Positions 54,657 to 63,273 of a stretch of 64,000 bases of DNA are shown piece by piece. Origin of the DNA: Stenotrophomonas rhizophila (GTDB lineage Bacteria > Pseudomonadota > Gammaproteobacteria > Xanthomonadales > Xanthomonadaceae); the NCBI RefSeq assembly GCF_020857975.1, contig NZ_JACWUO010000011.1, positions 1 through 64,000 on the forward strand. The letters are read 5' to 3'. The position numbers and the translations under genes were made by a program. Within the stretch, counting starts at the first letter, position 1. Every line of letters starts with the position of its first letter. Below the pieces are notes generated by a model. That model saw nothing but the letters and a program-made list of their open reading frames with translations, was not told the origin of the DNA and did not search any database.

Positions 54657-55667
54657 ATGCCGGCCATGGAAAATACCCCCGCACCGGTCAATCCGCCCTG
54701 CGTCATCAACTGCGTGCACTACGATGACCAGGGCAAGCGCCACGACATCAGCCTGGATGCGATCAGCGATGTGATCGAAAGCGGCAACGGCTTTGTCTGG
54801 GTCGGCCTGTACGAGCCGGCCGACAGCGTACTGCTCAAGCTGCAGGAAGAATTCTGCCTGCACTCGCTGGCCATCGAAGACGCCCGCAACGCGCACCAGC
54901 GGCCCAAGGTGGAGGCCTACGGCAATTCGCTGTTCGTGGTGGTGACCACCGCGCAGATGGTCGATGAGCGCATCGAGTACGGTGAAACCCACGCCTTCCT
55001 CGGCCCGCGCTTCCTGGTCACCGTGCGCCACGGCGCCTCGCTGTCCTATGCCGCCCCGCGCGCACGGGTCGAGCGCGAGCCGGAACTGCTGCGCACCATG
55101 GGCCCGTCCTACTGCCTGTATGCGGTGCTGGATTTCGTGGTCGACAACTACCTGCCGATCACCCAGCGTTACCGCGAGACCCTGGAGCTGCTGGAAAAGG
55201 ACATCTTTTCGGACAGCTACAAGCGCCAGACCGTGGTGCGCCTGTACGAGTTGAAGCGCGAACTCAACAAGATGCGCATGGCGGTGGCGCCGTTGCAGGA
55301 CATGCTGGCGCAGATCAAGCGCTACCAGGGCGAGCTGGTACCCGACGAGGTCAAGCTGTACCTGCGCGACGTACACGACCACGCGGTGCGGATCAGCGAT
55401 GTGATCGATACCCTGCGCGAGATGCTGGGCACCGCGCTGAGCGTGAACCTGTCGCTGGTGACCCTGGCCCAGGGCGAGACGGTCAAGCGCCTGGGTGCCT
55501 GGGCCGCGCTGCTGGCCGCCCCGACCCTGATCACCAGCTGGTACGGGATGAACTTCACCCACATGCCCGAGCTGGAGCAGCCCTGGGCGTACCCGGCGAT
55601 GATCATCGGCGTGGGCGCGATCTGCGTGGGCCTGTACCGCCTGTTCAAGCGGGTGCGCTGGCTGTAA
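54657..55667 (+). CDS. corA: magnesium/cobalt transport protein CorA
   Basis: A 336-residue CorA-family channel: a large cytoplasmic N-terminal domain, the long stalk helix ('VVRLYELKRELNKMRMAVAP'), and two C-terminal membrane helices, the first ending in the GMN selectivity motif ('TSWYGMNFTHMPE', near residue 300) and the second followed by a basic tail (LFKRVRWL). It lies six bases after the DUF4105 gene and two genes after corC. It ends at a convergent SMAG pair. Confidence 0.95.
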   Translation: MPAMENTPAPVNPPCVINCVHYDDQGKRHDISLDAISDVIESGNGFVWVGLYEPADSVLLKLQEEFCLHSLAIEDARNAHQRPKVEAYGNSLFVVVTTAQMVDERIEYGETHAFLGPRFLVTVRHGASLSYAAPRARVEREPELLRTMGPSYCLYAVLDFVVDNYLPITQRYRETLELLEKDIFSDSYKRQTVVRLYELKRELNKMRMAVAPLQDMLAQIKRYQGELVPDEVKLYLRDVHDHAVRISDVIDTLREMLGTALSVNLSLVTLAQGETVKRLGAWAALLAAPTLITSWYGMNFTHMPELEQPWAYPAMIIGVGAICVGLYRLFKRVRWL

Positions 55668-55698
55668 CCGGTGTCTGTAAGCGGTGTCGGCGATTGCC

Positions 55699-55771
55699 GG
55701 TAGTGCCGGCCGCTGGCCGGCTCCAGGCGATGCCGGGTTGACCGCAGAGCCGGCCAGCGGCCGGCACTACC
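55699..55771. repeat. inverted SMAG-type pair between convergent genes
   Basis: GGTAGTGCCGGCCGCTGGCCGGCT (55699-55722) and its inverted copy ending in CACTACC (55748-55771) face each other in the corA-aldehyde dehydrogenase gap. Together they can form a long stem and probably act as a bidirectional transcript end. The stem sequence differs from the GTACCGACC copies elsewhere in the window. Confidence 0.8.
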
Positions 55772-55780
55772 GGATCATTC

Positions 55781-57145
55781 TCAGGCCACGTAAACGCTCT
55801 TGATGTTCATGAACTCATGGATGCCGTGATCGGCCAGTTCGCGGCCGAAGCCGGAGCGCTTGGTGCCGCCGAAAGGCAGGCGGGGGTCGCTCTTGACGAT
55901 GGCGTTGACGAAGGCCGCGCCGCATTCCAGCCGCTTGGCGATCGCCTCGGCACGCACCACATCCCCGCTCCAGACACTGCCACCCAGGCCGAAGCTGGTG
56001 TCGTTGGCCACCCGCAGCGCCTCGGCGTCATCGCGCACGCGCACGATCGCCGCGGCCGGGCCGAACAGCTCTTCCTCGTAGGCCGGCATGCCCGGCCCCA
56101 CGTTGTCCAGGATGGTGGCCGGATACCCGGCATGCGTGCCGGCAACCGGCTCGCCGCCCAGCAGCAACGTGGCCCCTTTGGCCACGCTGGCCTGCACCTG
56201 CTTGTGCAGCTCATCGCGCAGGTCCGCGCGCGCCATCGGCGCCAGCGTGGTCTGCTCGTCCTGCGGATCGCCATACACGCGCTCCGCGGCGGCGGCGACG
56301 AACTGTTCCACGAACGCATCGGCGATCGCATCGACCACGATGAACCGCTTGGCGGCGATGCAGGTCTGGCCGCTGTTGTCGAAGCGCGACTTCACCGCTG
56401 CGGCCACGGTCTTGCCCAGGTCGGCATCTTCAAGCACCACGAACGCGTCGCTGCCACCCAGTTCCATCACGCATTTCTTGAGCTGGTCGCCGGCATTGGC
56501 CGCGATCGAGCGCCCGGCGCGTTCGCTGCCGGTCAGCGTCACCGCCTTGATCCGCCGGTCGCGCAACACCTCGGCGGCCTGGTCGTTGTCGATATGCAGC
56601 ACGTCGAACACCCCCTCGGGCAGGCCGCCATCGCGGCAGACCGCCAGGATCAGGTCGGCGCATTGCGGCACATTGCTGGCGTGCTTGAGCAGGGCCACGT
56701 TGCCGGCCATGAACGCCGGCGCCAGGAAGCGGAATACCTGCCAGATAGGGAAATTCCACGGCATCACCGCGAACACGCAGCCGATCGGCTCATAGCGCAC
56801 GTAGCTGCGCTGGGCCTCGGTGTCGATCAGCTGCGGCTTGAGGTAGTCGGCGGCGTGGTCGGCATAGAATTCGCAGGCCTGGGCGCACTTCTCGATCTCG
56901 GCCAGCGCCTCGACCTTTAGCTTGCCCATCTCGCTGGTCATGGCCAGCTGGATATCGGTGCGGCGGTGGCGCAACTGGGCGGCGATCGCGCGCAGGATGG
57001 CGCCGCGCTCCTGCAGCGAGCGCGCCGACCACAGCGGGAAACCGGCCGCGGCGGCGGCCAGGCGCTGTTCGATCTGGGCGCTGTCCAGCAGTTCGTGGCG
57101 GTAGGTGACCAGGCCGGTGGCGGGGTTGACGATTTCAGCGGTCAT
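55781..57145 (-). CDS. sad: NAD-dependent succinate-semialdehyde dehydrogenase (Sad/YneI-like)
   Basis: A 454-residue aldehyde dehydrogenase close in length and sequence pattern to E. coli Sad (YneI): N-terminal 'INPATG'-like start, 'MPWNFPIWQVFRFLAPAFMA', 'VMELGGSDAFVVLEDADL' with the catalytic Glu, and catalytic Cys in 'SGQTCIAAKRFIV'; it ends in 'RELADHGIHEFMNIKSVYV'. Oxidation of succinate semialdehyde would complete putrescine/GABA catabolism, matching its neighbours. It follows potI by 64 bases. Confidence 0.9.
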   Translation of the reverse strand: MTAEIVNPATGLVTYRHELLDSAQIEQRLAAAAAGFPLWSARSLQERGAILRAIAAQLRHRRTDIQLAMTSEMGKLKVEALAEIEKCAQACEFYADHAADYLKPQLIDTEAQRSYVRYEPIGCVFAVMPWNFPIWQVFRFLAPAFMAGNVALLKHASNVPQCADLILAVCRDGGLPEGVFDVLHIDNDQAAEVLRDRRIKAVTLTGSERAGRSIAANAGDQLKKCVMELGGSDAFVVLEDADLGKTVAAAVKSRFDNSGQTCIAAKRFIVVDAIADAFVEQFVAAAAERVYGDPQDEQTTLAPMARADLRDELHKQVQASVAKGATLLLGGEPVAGTHAGYPATILDNVGPGMPAYEEELFGPAAAIVRVRDDAEALRVANDTSFGLGGSVWSGDVVRAEAIAKRLECGAAFVNAIVKSDPRLPFGGTKRSGFGRELADHGIHEFMNIKSVYVA

Positions 57146-57209
57146 CGTGGTGCTCCGGAAGACAGGCCACCATTCTGCGCCCGGGCCTGTGATCCGGATG
57201 TTGCCGCCT

Positions 57210-58055
57210 TCAGCCCTTGTCCTGCAGCGCCATCTGCATATCGCGCTGGCGCCGCTTCTCCCCGCGCGCGGTGATGAACCAGCCGACCACCGCCGCCACC
57301 GACACCGCCAGCACCATCAGCGTGGCCAGCGCGTTGATCTCCGGCTTGATGCCCATCCGCACCGACGCGAACACCTTCATCGGCAGCGTGGTCGAATTGG
57401 GCCCGGCCACGAAACTGGCGATCACCACATCGTCCAGCGACAGCGTGAACGCCAACAGCCACCCGGCCACCAGCGCCGGGGCGATGATCGGCAATGTGAT
57501 CTGGAAGAACACCTTCAACCGGCTGGCGCCCAGGTCCATCGCCGCCTCCTCCAGCGACCGGTCCAGCTCCTGCAGCCGCGAGGACACCACCACCGTCACG
57601 AACGACAGCGTGAAGGTCACATGCGCGATCCAGATGCTGGTCAACCCGCGGCTGGGGAAACCCGGAATGCCGCCCATCGCCACCAGCAGGGTCATCAGCG
57701 AAAAGCCCAGGATCACCTCGGGCATCACCAGCGGCGCGGTGATCAACGCACCAAACAGCGTCTTGCCCGGGAAACGGCGCATCCGCACCATCGCCATCGC
57801 CGCCATCGTGCCCAGCACCGTGGCCGCGCAGGCGGTCCAGAACGCCACCTTCAGGCTGATCCACAACGCCGCCAGGATCTGCCGGTTGTTGAACAGCTCC
57901 CCGTACCAGCGCGTGGAGAAGCCCGACCACACCGTGGCCAGCTTGGACGCGTTGAACGAGTACACCATCAACAACAGGATCGGCAGGTACAGGAACGCAA
58001 AGCCCAGCCCCAGCACCGTCCATCCCAGCCAACGATTGCGCCGTACCATGCTCAT
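57210..58055 (-). CDS. potI: putrescine ABC transporter permease PotI
   Basis: A 281-residue permease with six hydrophobic helices and the ABC-permease EAA loop 'EEAAMDLGASRLKVFFQITL', then 'ITLPIIAPALVAGWLLAFTL'. It matches the PotC/PotI half of polyamine importers (starts with 'LGLGFAFLYLPILLLMVYSF'). Its ATG overlaps the potH stop by four bases. The reading frame is open upstream through potH, but that part is out-of-frame shadow. Confidence 0.95.
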   Translation of the reverse strand: MSMVRRNRWLGWTVLGLGFAFLYLPILLLMVYSFNASKLATVWSGFSTRWYGELFNNRQILAALWISLKVAFWTACAATVLGTMAAMAMVRMRRFPGKTLFGALITAPLVMPEVILGFSLMTLLVAMGGIPGFPSRGLTSIWIAHVTFTLSFVTVVVSSRLQELDRSLEEAAMDLGASRLKVFFQITLPIIAPALVAGWLLAFTLSLDDVVIASFVAGPNSTTLPMKVFASVRMGIKPEINALATLMVLAVSVAAVVGWFITARGEKRRQRDMQMALQDKG

Positions 58056-58963
58056 GCCAGCCGCCCTTCCAGCTCGCGCTGCTGCAGCCGGTTGAACAGC
58101 AGGATCGGCACCAGCAGCAGGACCAGCATCACCATCGCCACCGCCGAGGCCGTCGGCCAGTCGCGGTTGTTGAAGAACTCGCCCCACAGCACCCGCCCGA
58201 TCATCAGCGTGTCCGGCCCGCCCAGCATTTCCGGAATCACGAATTCGCCCACCGCCGGAATCATCACCAGCATGCAGCCGGCGATGATGCCGGTGCGCGA
58301 CAACGGCAGGGTGATCCGCATGAAGGCCTGCCACGGCCGCGCGCCCAGGTCGTAGGCGGCCTCCAGCAGCCGGTGGTCCAGCTTGACCAGGTTGGCATAC
58401 AGCGGCAGCACCATGAACGGCAGGTAGCAGTACACGATGCCGATATAGGCCGCCGTCGGCGTATACAGGATCTGCAGTGGCGCATCGATCAACCCGATCT
58501 TCAGCAGCAGCTGGTTGAGCAGGCCGTTGCGGTCCAGGATGCCGATCCACGCATAGACCCGGATCAGGAACGAGGTCCACGACGGCAGCACCACCAGCAT
58601 CATCGCCACGTTGCGCGCCGCCGGCGGCATCCGCGAGATCACATAGGCCATCGGGTAGCCGATCAGCAGGGTCAGCACGGTGGCGATCAGCGCGATCCTG
58701 ATCGAGCTCAGGTAGGCCAGCACGTACTGGTTGTCCTTGACCAGGGCCGTATAGCTGCCCAGGTTGAGCTTCAGCGAAAACGCGCCGTCCACGTATTCCA
58801 GCAGCCAGGTATACGGCGGCGAGCCGACCTGGGTGCGCGCGAAGGAGATCATCAGGATGATCACGAACGGCACCGCGAAGAACAACAGCAGCCACAGGTA
58901 CGGTGCTGCGATCACCCCGGCCCGGGTGCCGGGCAGCCAACGCTTCCAGCCGGTCGCGTTCAT
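58052..58963 (-). CDS. potH: putrescine ABC transporter permease PotH
   Basis: A 303-residue permease of the PotB/PotH type: first helix 'APYLWLLLFFAVPFVIILMI', the EAA loop 'LEAAYDLGARPWQAFMRITL', and six helices in all. It pairs with PotI in the inner membrane. The ATG at 58963 overlaps the potG stop by four bases. Confidence 0.95.
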   Translation of the reverse strand: MNATGWKRWLPGTRAGVIAAPYLWLLLFFAVPFVIILMISFARTQVGSPPYTWLLEYVDGAFSLKLNLGSYTALVKDNQYVLAYLSSIRIALIATVLTLLIGYPMAYVISRMPPAARNVAMMLVVLPSWTSFLIRVYAWIGILDRNGLLNQLLLKIGLIDAPLQILYTPTAAYIGIVYCYLPFMVLPLYANLVKLDHRLLEAAYDLGARPWQAFMRITLPLSRTGIIAGCMLVMIPAVGEFVIPEMLGGPDTLMIGRVLWGEFFNNRDWPTASAVAMVMLVLLLVPILLFNRLQQRELEGRLA

Positions 58964-60093
58964 GCGGTCAGCACCACGCCGTCGTTGTCGCGCCAATGCA
59001 CCCACACGCTGTCGCCCCAGGTCAGCCCATCGCTGGCCCAGCGCTGCGAATTGGCGAAGTTGGACAGCACCCTGGCGCCACTCGGCAGGCGTACGTGGTA
59101 GACCGAATGGCTGCCGAAATAGGCGATCTCCTCGATCACGCCCTGCGCCTTGTTGGTATCCCCGGCCGGCTCGTCCTTGCCGATCATCACCTTCTCCGGG
59201 CGCAGCGCGAACGCCACCGGCTGGCCTTCGTAGCCGGTGATACCGTGGGCCACGTAGATCGGCGCGGGGAACAGCGGCGTACGCACGGTGACGTACTCGG
59301 GCAGGTCCTCGTCGATCACCCCGTCGAACAGGTTGACCGAGCCGATGAACTCGGCCACGAAACGGTTGGCCGGCTGCTCGTAGATTTCATCCGGCTTGCC
59401 CACCTGCTGGATCCAGCCGGCGTCCATCACCGCAATGCGGGTGGCCATGGTCATCGCCTCTTCCTGGTCGTGGGTGACCATCACGCAGGTCACCCCGGAG
59501 GTTTCGATGATGTTGACCAGCTCCAGCTGCATCTGCGAGCGCAGCTTCTTGTCCAGCGCGCCCATTGGCTCATCCAGCAGCAGCAGCTTGGGCCCCTTGG
59601 CCAGCGAGCGCGCCAGCGCCACGCGCTGCTGCTGGCCGCCGGACAGCTGGTGCGGCTTGCGTTTGGCCAGCTTGCCCAGCTGCACCAGCTCGAGCATTTC
59701 GCCCACCCGCCGGCCGATCGCATCGCGGGACAGGCCGTCCTGCTTCAGCCCGAAAGCGATGTTCTGCTCCACGCTCATATGCGGGAACAGCGCATAGGAC
59801 TGGAACATCATGTTGATCGGCCGCTGGTAGGGCGGCAGGTCGTTGATGCGCTGGCCGTCCAGTTCGATGCTGCCCCGGGTGGGCGTCTCGAACCCGCCCA
59901 GGCAGCGCAGCAAGGTCGACTTGCCGCTGCCCGACCCGCCCAGCAGGGCGAAAATTTCGCCCTTGCGCACGTCCAGGCTGACGTCGTCGAGCGCGACGAA
60001 CCCGTCAAATTCCTTGCGCAGCGCGCGGATGGACAGATAGCCCGGTTCCAGCACCGGGGTGACCACGCCTTCGGGCTTGGCTTCAAATGGCAT
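58960..60093 (-). CDS. potG: putrescine ABC transporter ATP-binding protein PotG
   Basis: A 377-residue ATPase: Walker A GGSGSGKST (52-60), signature LSGGQQQRVALARSL, Walker B 'LLLLDEPMGALDKKL', H-loop 'VMVTHDQEEAMTMA', and a C-terminal TOBE domain typical of polyamine/spermidine importers. The ATG at 60093 is chosen because the MPFEAKPEG start gives the family's N-terminus; the frame remains open upstream in Pro/Gly-rich sequence. It is separated from potF by 140 bases containing a strong hairpin. Confidence 0.95.
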   Translation of the reverse strand: MPFEAKPEGVVTPVLEPGYLSIRALRKEFDGFVALDDVSLDVRKGEIFALLGGSGSGKSTLLRCLGGFETPTRGSIELDGQRINDLPPYQRPINMMFQSYALFPHMSVEQNIAFGLKQDGLSRDAIGRRVGEMLELVQLGKLAKRKPHQLSGGQQQRVALARSLAKGPKLLLLDEPMGALDKKLRSQMQLELVNIIETSGVTCVMVTHDQEEAMTMATRIAVMDAGWIQQVGKPDEIYEQPANRFVAEFIGSVNLFDGVIDEDLPEYVTVRTPLFPAPIYVAHGITGYEGQPVAFALRPEKVMIGKDEPAGDTNKAQGVIEEIAYFGSHSVYHVRLPSGARVLSNFANSQRWASDGLTWGDSVWVHWRDNDGVVLTA

Positions 60094-60200
60094 GGGCAGC
60101 GACTCCGGGAGCGGTGGCGGGACGGCGGGGGAGGCGCCCATTTTACATGGGGGGCCGGCCCCGGCCGCGGGCCCCTGCCCTGCACCGGGGCCCGATACGA

Positions 60201-60225
60201 CGACGCCGGCCCCGGGCCGGCGTCG
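60201..60225. other. long perfect hairpin between potF and potG
   Basis: CGACGCCGGCCC and its exact complement are separated by one base, nine bases after the potF stop on the minus strand. No T run follows. Such hairpins behind binding-protein genes often protect the upstream message or reduce read-through, which would give more PotF than PotGHI. Confidence 0.55.
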
Positions 60226-60233
60226 CAGGGCAC

Positions 60234-61337
60234 TCAGCGCCCGGTCTTCACCTCGGTCCACAACCGGGTGTAGAGCTTGTCCACCTCCGGGGGATTGATC
60301 GAATAGGTGAACATCTTCGCGGCCACCTCGGCCGGCGGGTAGATGGTGGCATCGTTGCGGATGGCCGCATCCACCAGCGGCGTGGCCGCCGTCACCGGGT
60401 TGGCGTAGTGGATGTAGTTGGTGTTGGCCGCGGCGACCTTGGGTTCAAGCAGGTAGTTGATGAAGGCATAGGCGGCCTGCGGGTGCTTGGCATCCTTGGG
60501 GATGGCCAGCATGTCGAACCACTGCGGGGCGCCTTCGCGCGGAATCGAATAGGCCACGGTCACCCCGCTGCCGGCCTCGGCGGCGCGGTCGCGGGCCTGG
60601 ATGATGTCGCCCGACCAGCCCACCACCAGGCAGGTGCCGCCGTTGGCCAGCGAGCCCACGTACTGGGAGGAATGGAAGTTCTGCACGTATGGGCGGATGC
60701 TCTTGAGCAGGGCGGCGGCCTTTTCGATCGTGGCCGGGTCCTTGCTGTGCGGATCTTCGCCCAGGTAGTGCAGCGCGATCGGGACCATGTCCGATGGCGT
60801 GTCCAGGATGGTGATCCCGCAGTCCTTCATCCTGGCGATGTTTTCCGGCTTGAACACCAGGTCCCAGCTGTTGGCGATCTCGGTGCTGCCGCCGAAACGC
60901 TGCTTGAGCATGTCCACGTTGTAGCCGATGCCGGTGGTGCCGATCATGTACGGCACGCCGTACTGGTTGCCCGGATCCTGCTGGGCGATGCGCTTCATCA
61001 CCTCCGGGTCCAGGTTGGCCAGGTTCGGGATCTTGCTCTTGTCCAGCGGCAGGAACACCCCGGCCTGGATCTGCCGGCCGAAGAAGTTCAGCGTCGGCAC
61101 CACCACGTCATAGCCGCTGGCGCCGGCCAGCAGCTTGGTTTCGACCATTTCATCGCTGTCGAACACATCGTAGGTCACCTTGATGCCGGTGGCCTTCTCG
61201 AAGGCGGGGATGGTGTCTTCGGCGATGTAGTCGTTGTAGTTGTAGACGTTCAGCACCTTGCTGTCGTCCTGCTTGGCGCCACCACAGGCGCTGAGCAGGG
61301 TCACGGCAATGCCGAGGGTGAGGATTGGCAGTTTCAT
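60234..61337 (-). CDS. potF: periplasmic putrescine-binding protein PotF
   Basis: A 367-residue solute-binding protein: lipoprotein-like signal 'ILTLGIAVTLLSACGG' (Cys at about 18), then the PotD/PotF pattern 'VLNVYNYNDYIAEDTIPAFE', 'VTYDVFDSDEMVETKLLAG', 'YGVPYMIGTTGIGYN' and 'GWSGDIIQARDRA', which line the polyamine pocket. The ATG at 61337 follows GGAGAG by six bases. It starts 135 bases after puuA on the same strand. Confidence 0.94.
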   Translation of the reverse strand: MKLPILTLGIAVTLLSACGGAKQDDSKVLNVYNYNDYIAEDTIPAFEKATGIKVTYDVFDSDEMVETKLLAGASGYDVVVPTLNFFGRQIQAGVFLPLDKSKIPNLANLDPEVMKRIAQQDPGNQYGVPYMIGTTGIGYNVDMLKQRFGGSTEIANSWDLVFKPENIARMKDCGITILDTPSDMVPIALHYLGEDPHSKDPATIEKAAALLKSIRPYVQNFHSSQYVGSLANGGTCLVVGWSGDIIQARDRAAEAGSGVTVAYSIPREGAPQWFDMLAIPKDAKHPQAAYAFINYLLEPKVAAANTNYIHYANPVTAATPLVDAAIRNDATIYPPAEVAAKMFTYSINPPEVDKLYTRLWTEVKTGR

Positions 61338-61472
61338 CGGACTCTCCACAGGTCAGGTGCGGGATGGGCGAACCGGCCGGACCGGCGCAACGGGTGCCAG
61401 CCTAACGGGCGGGCCGCCATTTTCCCAGCACGCGGCCATCACAGCCATGCCGGGTCTGGCGGTGCGGCCGGC

Positions 61473-62867
61473 TCAGACGTTGAGCAGCAGGAACTCACGT
61501 TCCCACGAGCTGATCACCCGGAAGAAGGTTTCGTACTCCTTGCGCTTGACCGACACATAGGCCCGGCAGAACCGCTCGCCGAGCATCTCGCGCAGTTCCG
61601 GGCAGCCTTCCAGCCCGTCCAGCGCCTCGCCCAGCGAACGTGGCAAGTCATAGCCCAGTTCCTTGGCGCTGCTGGTGATCGGCGCGGTCGGCGAACCCTG
61701 CTCGCGGATCCCGAGCAGGCCGGCGGCCAGGGTCGCGGCGATGGCCAGGTAGGGGTTGGCGTCCGAGCCGGCAAAGCGGCTTTCCACCCGCATGTTCTCC
61801 GGGGTGTCCAGCGGCACGCGCAGCCCGCAGGTGCGGTTGTCGAAGCCCCAGTGCACATTGCTCGGCGAGACCTCGCCGAACATCAGCCGGCGGTAGGAGT
61901 TCACGTTCGGTGCGAAGAACGCCATCGCCATCGGCACGTACTTCTGCAGCCCGGCCAGGTAATGGCCGAACAGCGGACTGAAATCCTCGCCGCCATGTTC
62001 GCCGGTGAACACATTGCTGCCATCGCTGATGCGCAGCAGGCTCTGGTGGATGTGCATGGCGCTGCCCGGCTCGTTCTCCATCGGCTTGGCCAGGAAGGTG
62101 GCATACACCCCATGGCGCATCGCCGACTCGCGCATAGTGCGCTTGAACAGGAACACCTGGTCGGCCAGGTCCATCGCATTGGCGTGGGTGAAGTTGACTT
62201 CCAGCTGGGCCGCGCCGGATTCGTGGATCAGCGTGTCCACGTCCAGCTTCATCGCATCGCAGTAGTCGTACATCAGGTCCAGGATCGGATCGAATTCGTT
62301 GACCGCATCGATCGAGTAGGACTGGCGCGCCGTCTCCGGTCGGCCCGAACGCCCGGCCGGCGGCAGCAGCGGGAAATCCGGGTCGGTGTTCTTCTGTACC
62401 AGGAAGAACTCCAGCTCCGGCGCCACCACCGGGCGCAGGCCAAGCTCGGCATAGGCATTGAGCACCCGGCGCAGCACATTGCGCGGGGCCAGCTCGTGCG
62501 GCTCGCCGGTCTTGGTGAAGCAGTCGTGGATGACCTGGGCGGTGGGGTCGGTGGCCCAGGGCACCATGCGCACCGTGTCCGCGTCCGGGCGCAGGATCAT
62601 GTCCGAATCCGACGGCGAGGTCAGCTCGTAGTAGTCGTCCGGGAATTCGCCGGTGACGGTGGTGGCGAAAATGCCTTCGGGCAGGCGGGTACCGTAGTCG
62701 TGCGAGAACTTGTCGGCCGGGATGATCTTGCCGCGGGCATTGCCGGTGATGTCCGGTACCAGGCATTCCACCTCGGTGATGCGCCGCTCCTTGAGCCAGC
62801 GCAGCAGTGCGCTTTCCTGCGCTACGGGCGGGGTGGAGGCTTTGCGCGAACGCGTTCGGGTGTTCAT
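61473..62867 (-). CDS. puuA: glutamine synthetase family protein, probable gamma-glutamylputrescine synthetase
   Basis: A 464-residue glutamine-synthetase-fold ligase of the PuuA type: 'VECLVPDITGNARGKIIPAD' near the start, 'VVAPELEFFLVQKN' (metal/Glu site), 'GAAQLEVNFTHANAMDLADQ', 'KPMENEPGSAMHIHQSLLRI' and 'RVESRFAGSDANPYLAIAAT'. It would join glutamate to putrescine, the first step of the Puu pathway. It sits upstream of potFGHI and divergent from a puuB-like oxidase, which supports this substrate over other amines. Confidence 0.88.
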   Translation of the reverse strand: MNTRTRSRKASTPPVAQESALLRWLKERRITEVECLVPDITGNARGKIIPADKFSHDYGTRLPEGIFATTVTGEFPDDYYELTSPSDSDMILRPDADTVRMVPWATDPTAQVIHDCFTKTGEPHELAPRNVLRRVLNAYAELGLRPVVAPELEFFLVQKNTDPDFPLLPPAGRSGRPETARQSYSIDAVNEFDPILDLMYDYCDAMKLDVDTLIHESGAAQLEVNFTHANAMDLADQVFLFKRTMRESAMRHGVYATFLAKPMENEPGSAMHIHQSLLRISDGSNVFTGEHGGEDFSPLFGHYLAGLQKYVPMAMAFFAPNVNSYRRLMFGEVSPSNVHWGFDNRTCGLRVPLDTPENMRVESRFAGSDANPYLAIAATLAAGLLGIREQGSPTAPITSSAKELGYDLPRSLGEALDGLEGCPELREMLGERFCRAYVSVKRKEYETFFRVISSWEREFLLLNV

Positions 62868-63273
62868 GACCGCTCTGCTTTGGATGGGTAGCGGCGACAA
62901 GCTTCGCCGAAGGCATGGAAAATAAGGTGATGGAACCGGCAGGCCCGCCATGCCCGTGGCGCTGCCTGCCAGCGCTGCCGACAGGTGCATCGCATGGGCC
63001 CGCCGCCAGCCGATGCCCCGGCCGTGCACGCAACCGCGAACCGTTGGTGGCCCGCTGCGGCGATCGGTGGCAGCCGGTCCAAGGGCGATACGCGCGGCCG
63101 TCGCCGGATGCGCTGCCTGCACGTTACCCCCGGGCCGTGACCGGGCGCAACTCGCGGCGGCCGTCACATACCGGCCGCGCTGCCTGCGACAGACTGTCTG
63201 CTGTCACCGTTGCGCGTTGCTGGCATGCTGTCCCCATGATTGCCATCCCTTCCCTGCGTTGCTGGTGCATGGC
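62868..63273. other. divergent puuA/puuB control region with an inverted repeat
   Basis: A 406-base gap with no convincing gene. It holds the interrupted palindrome GACAG-ACTGTCTG-CTGTC at 63188-63205, whose inner part AGAC-T-GTCT is also symmetric, about 70 bases before the puuB-like start. It could be an operator for a putrescine-responsive regulator. No strong -35/-10 pair was identified. Confidence 0.35.

Noticed and set aside
57210..58940. Apparent 576-residue fused permease
   Set aside because: Only the last ~281 residues are PotI; the rest is the out-of-frame shadow of PotH, which has its own complete frame overlapping by ATGA.
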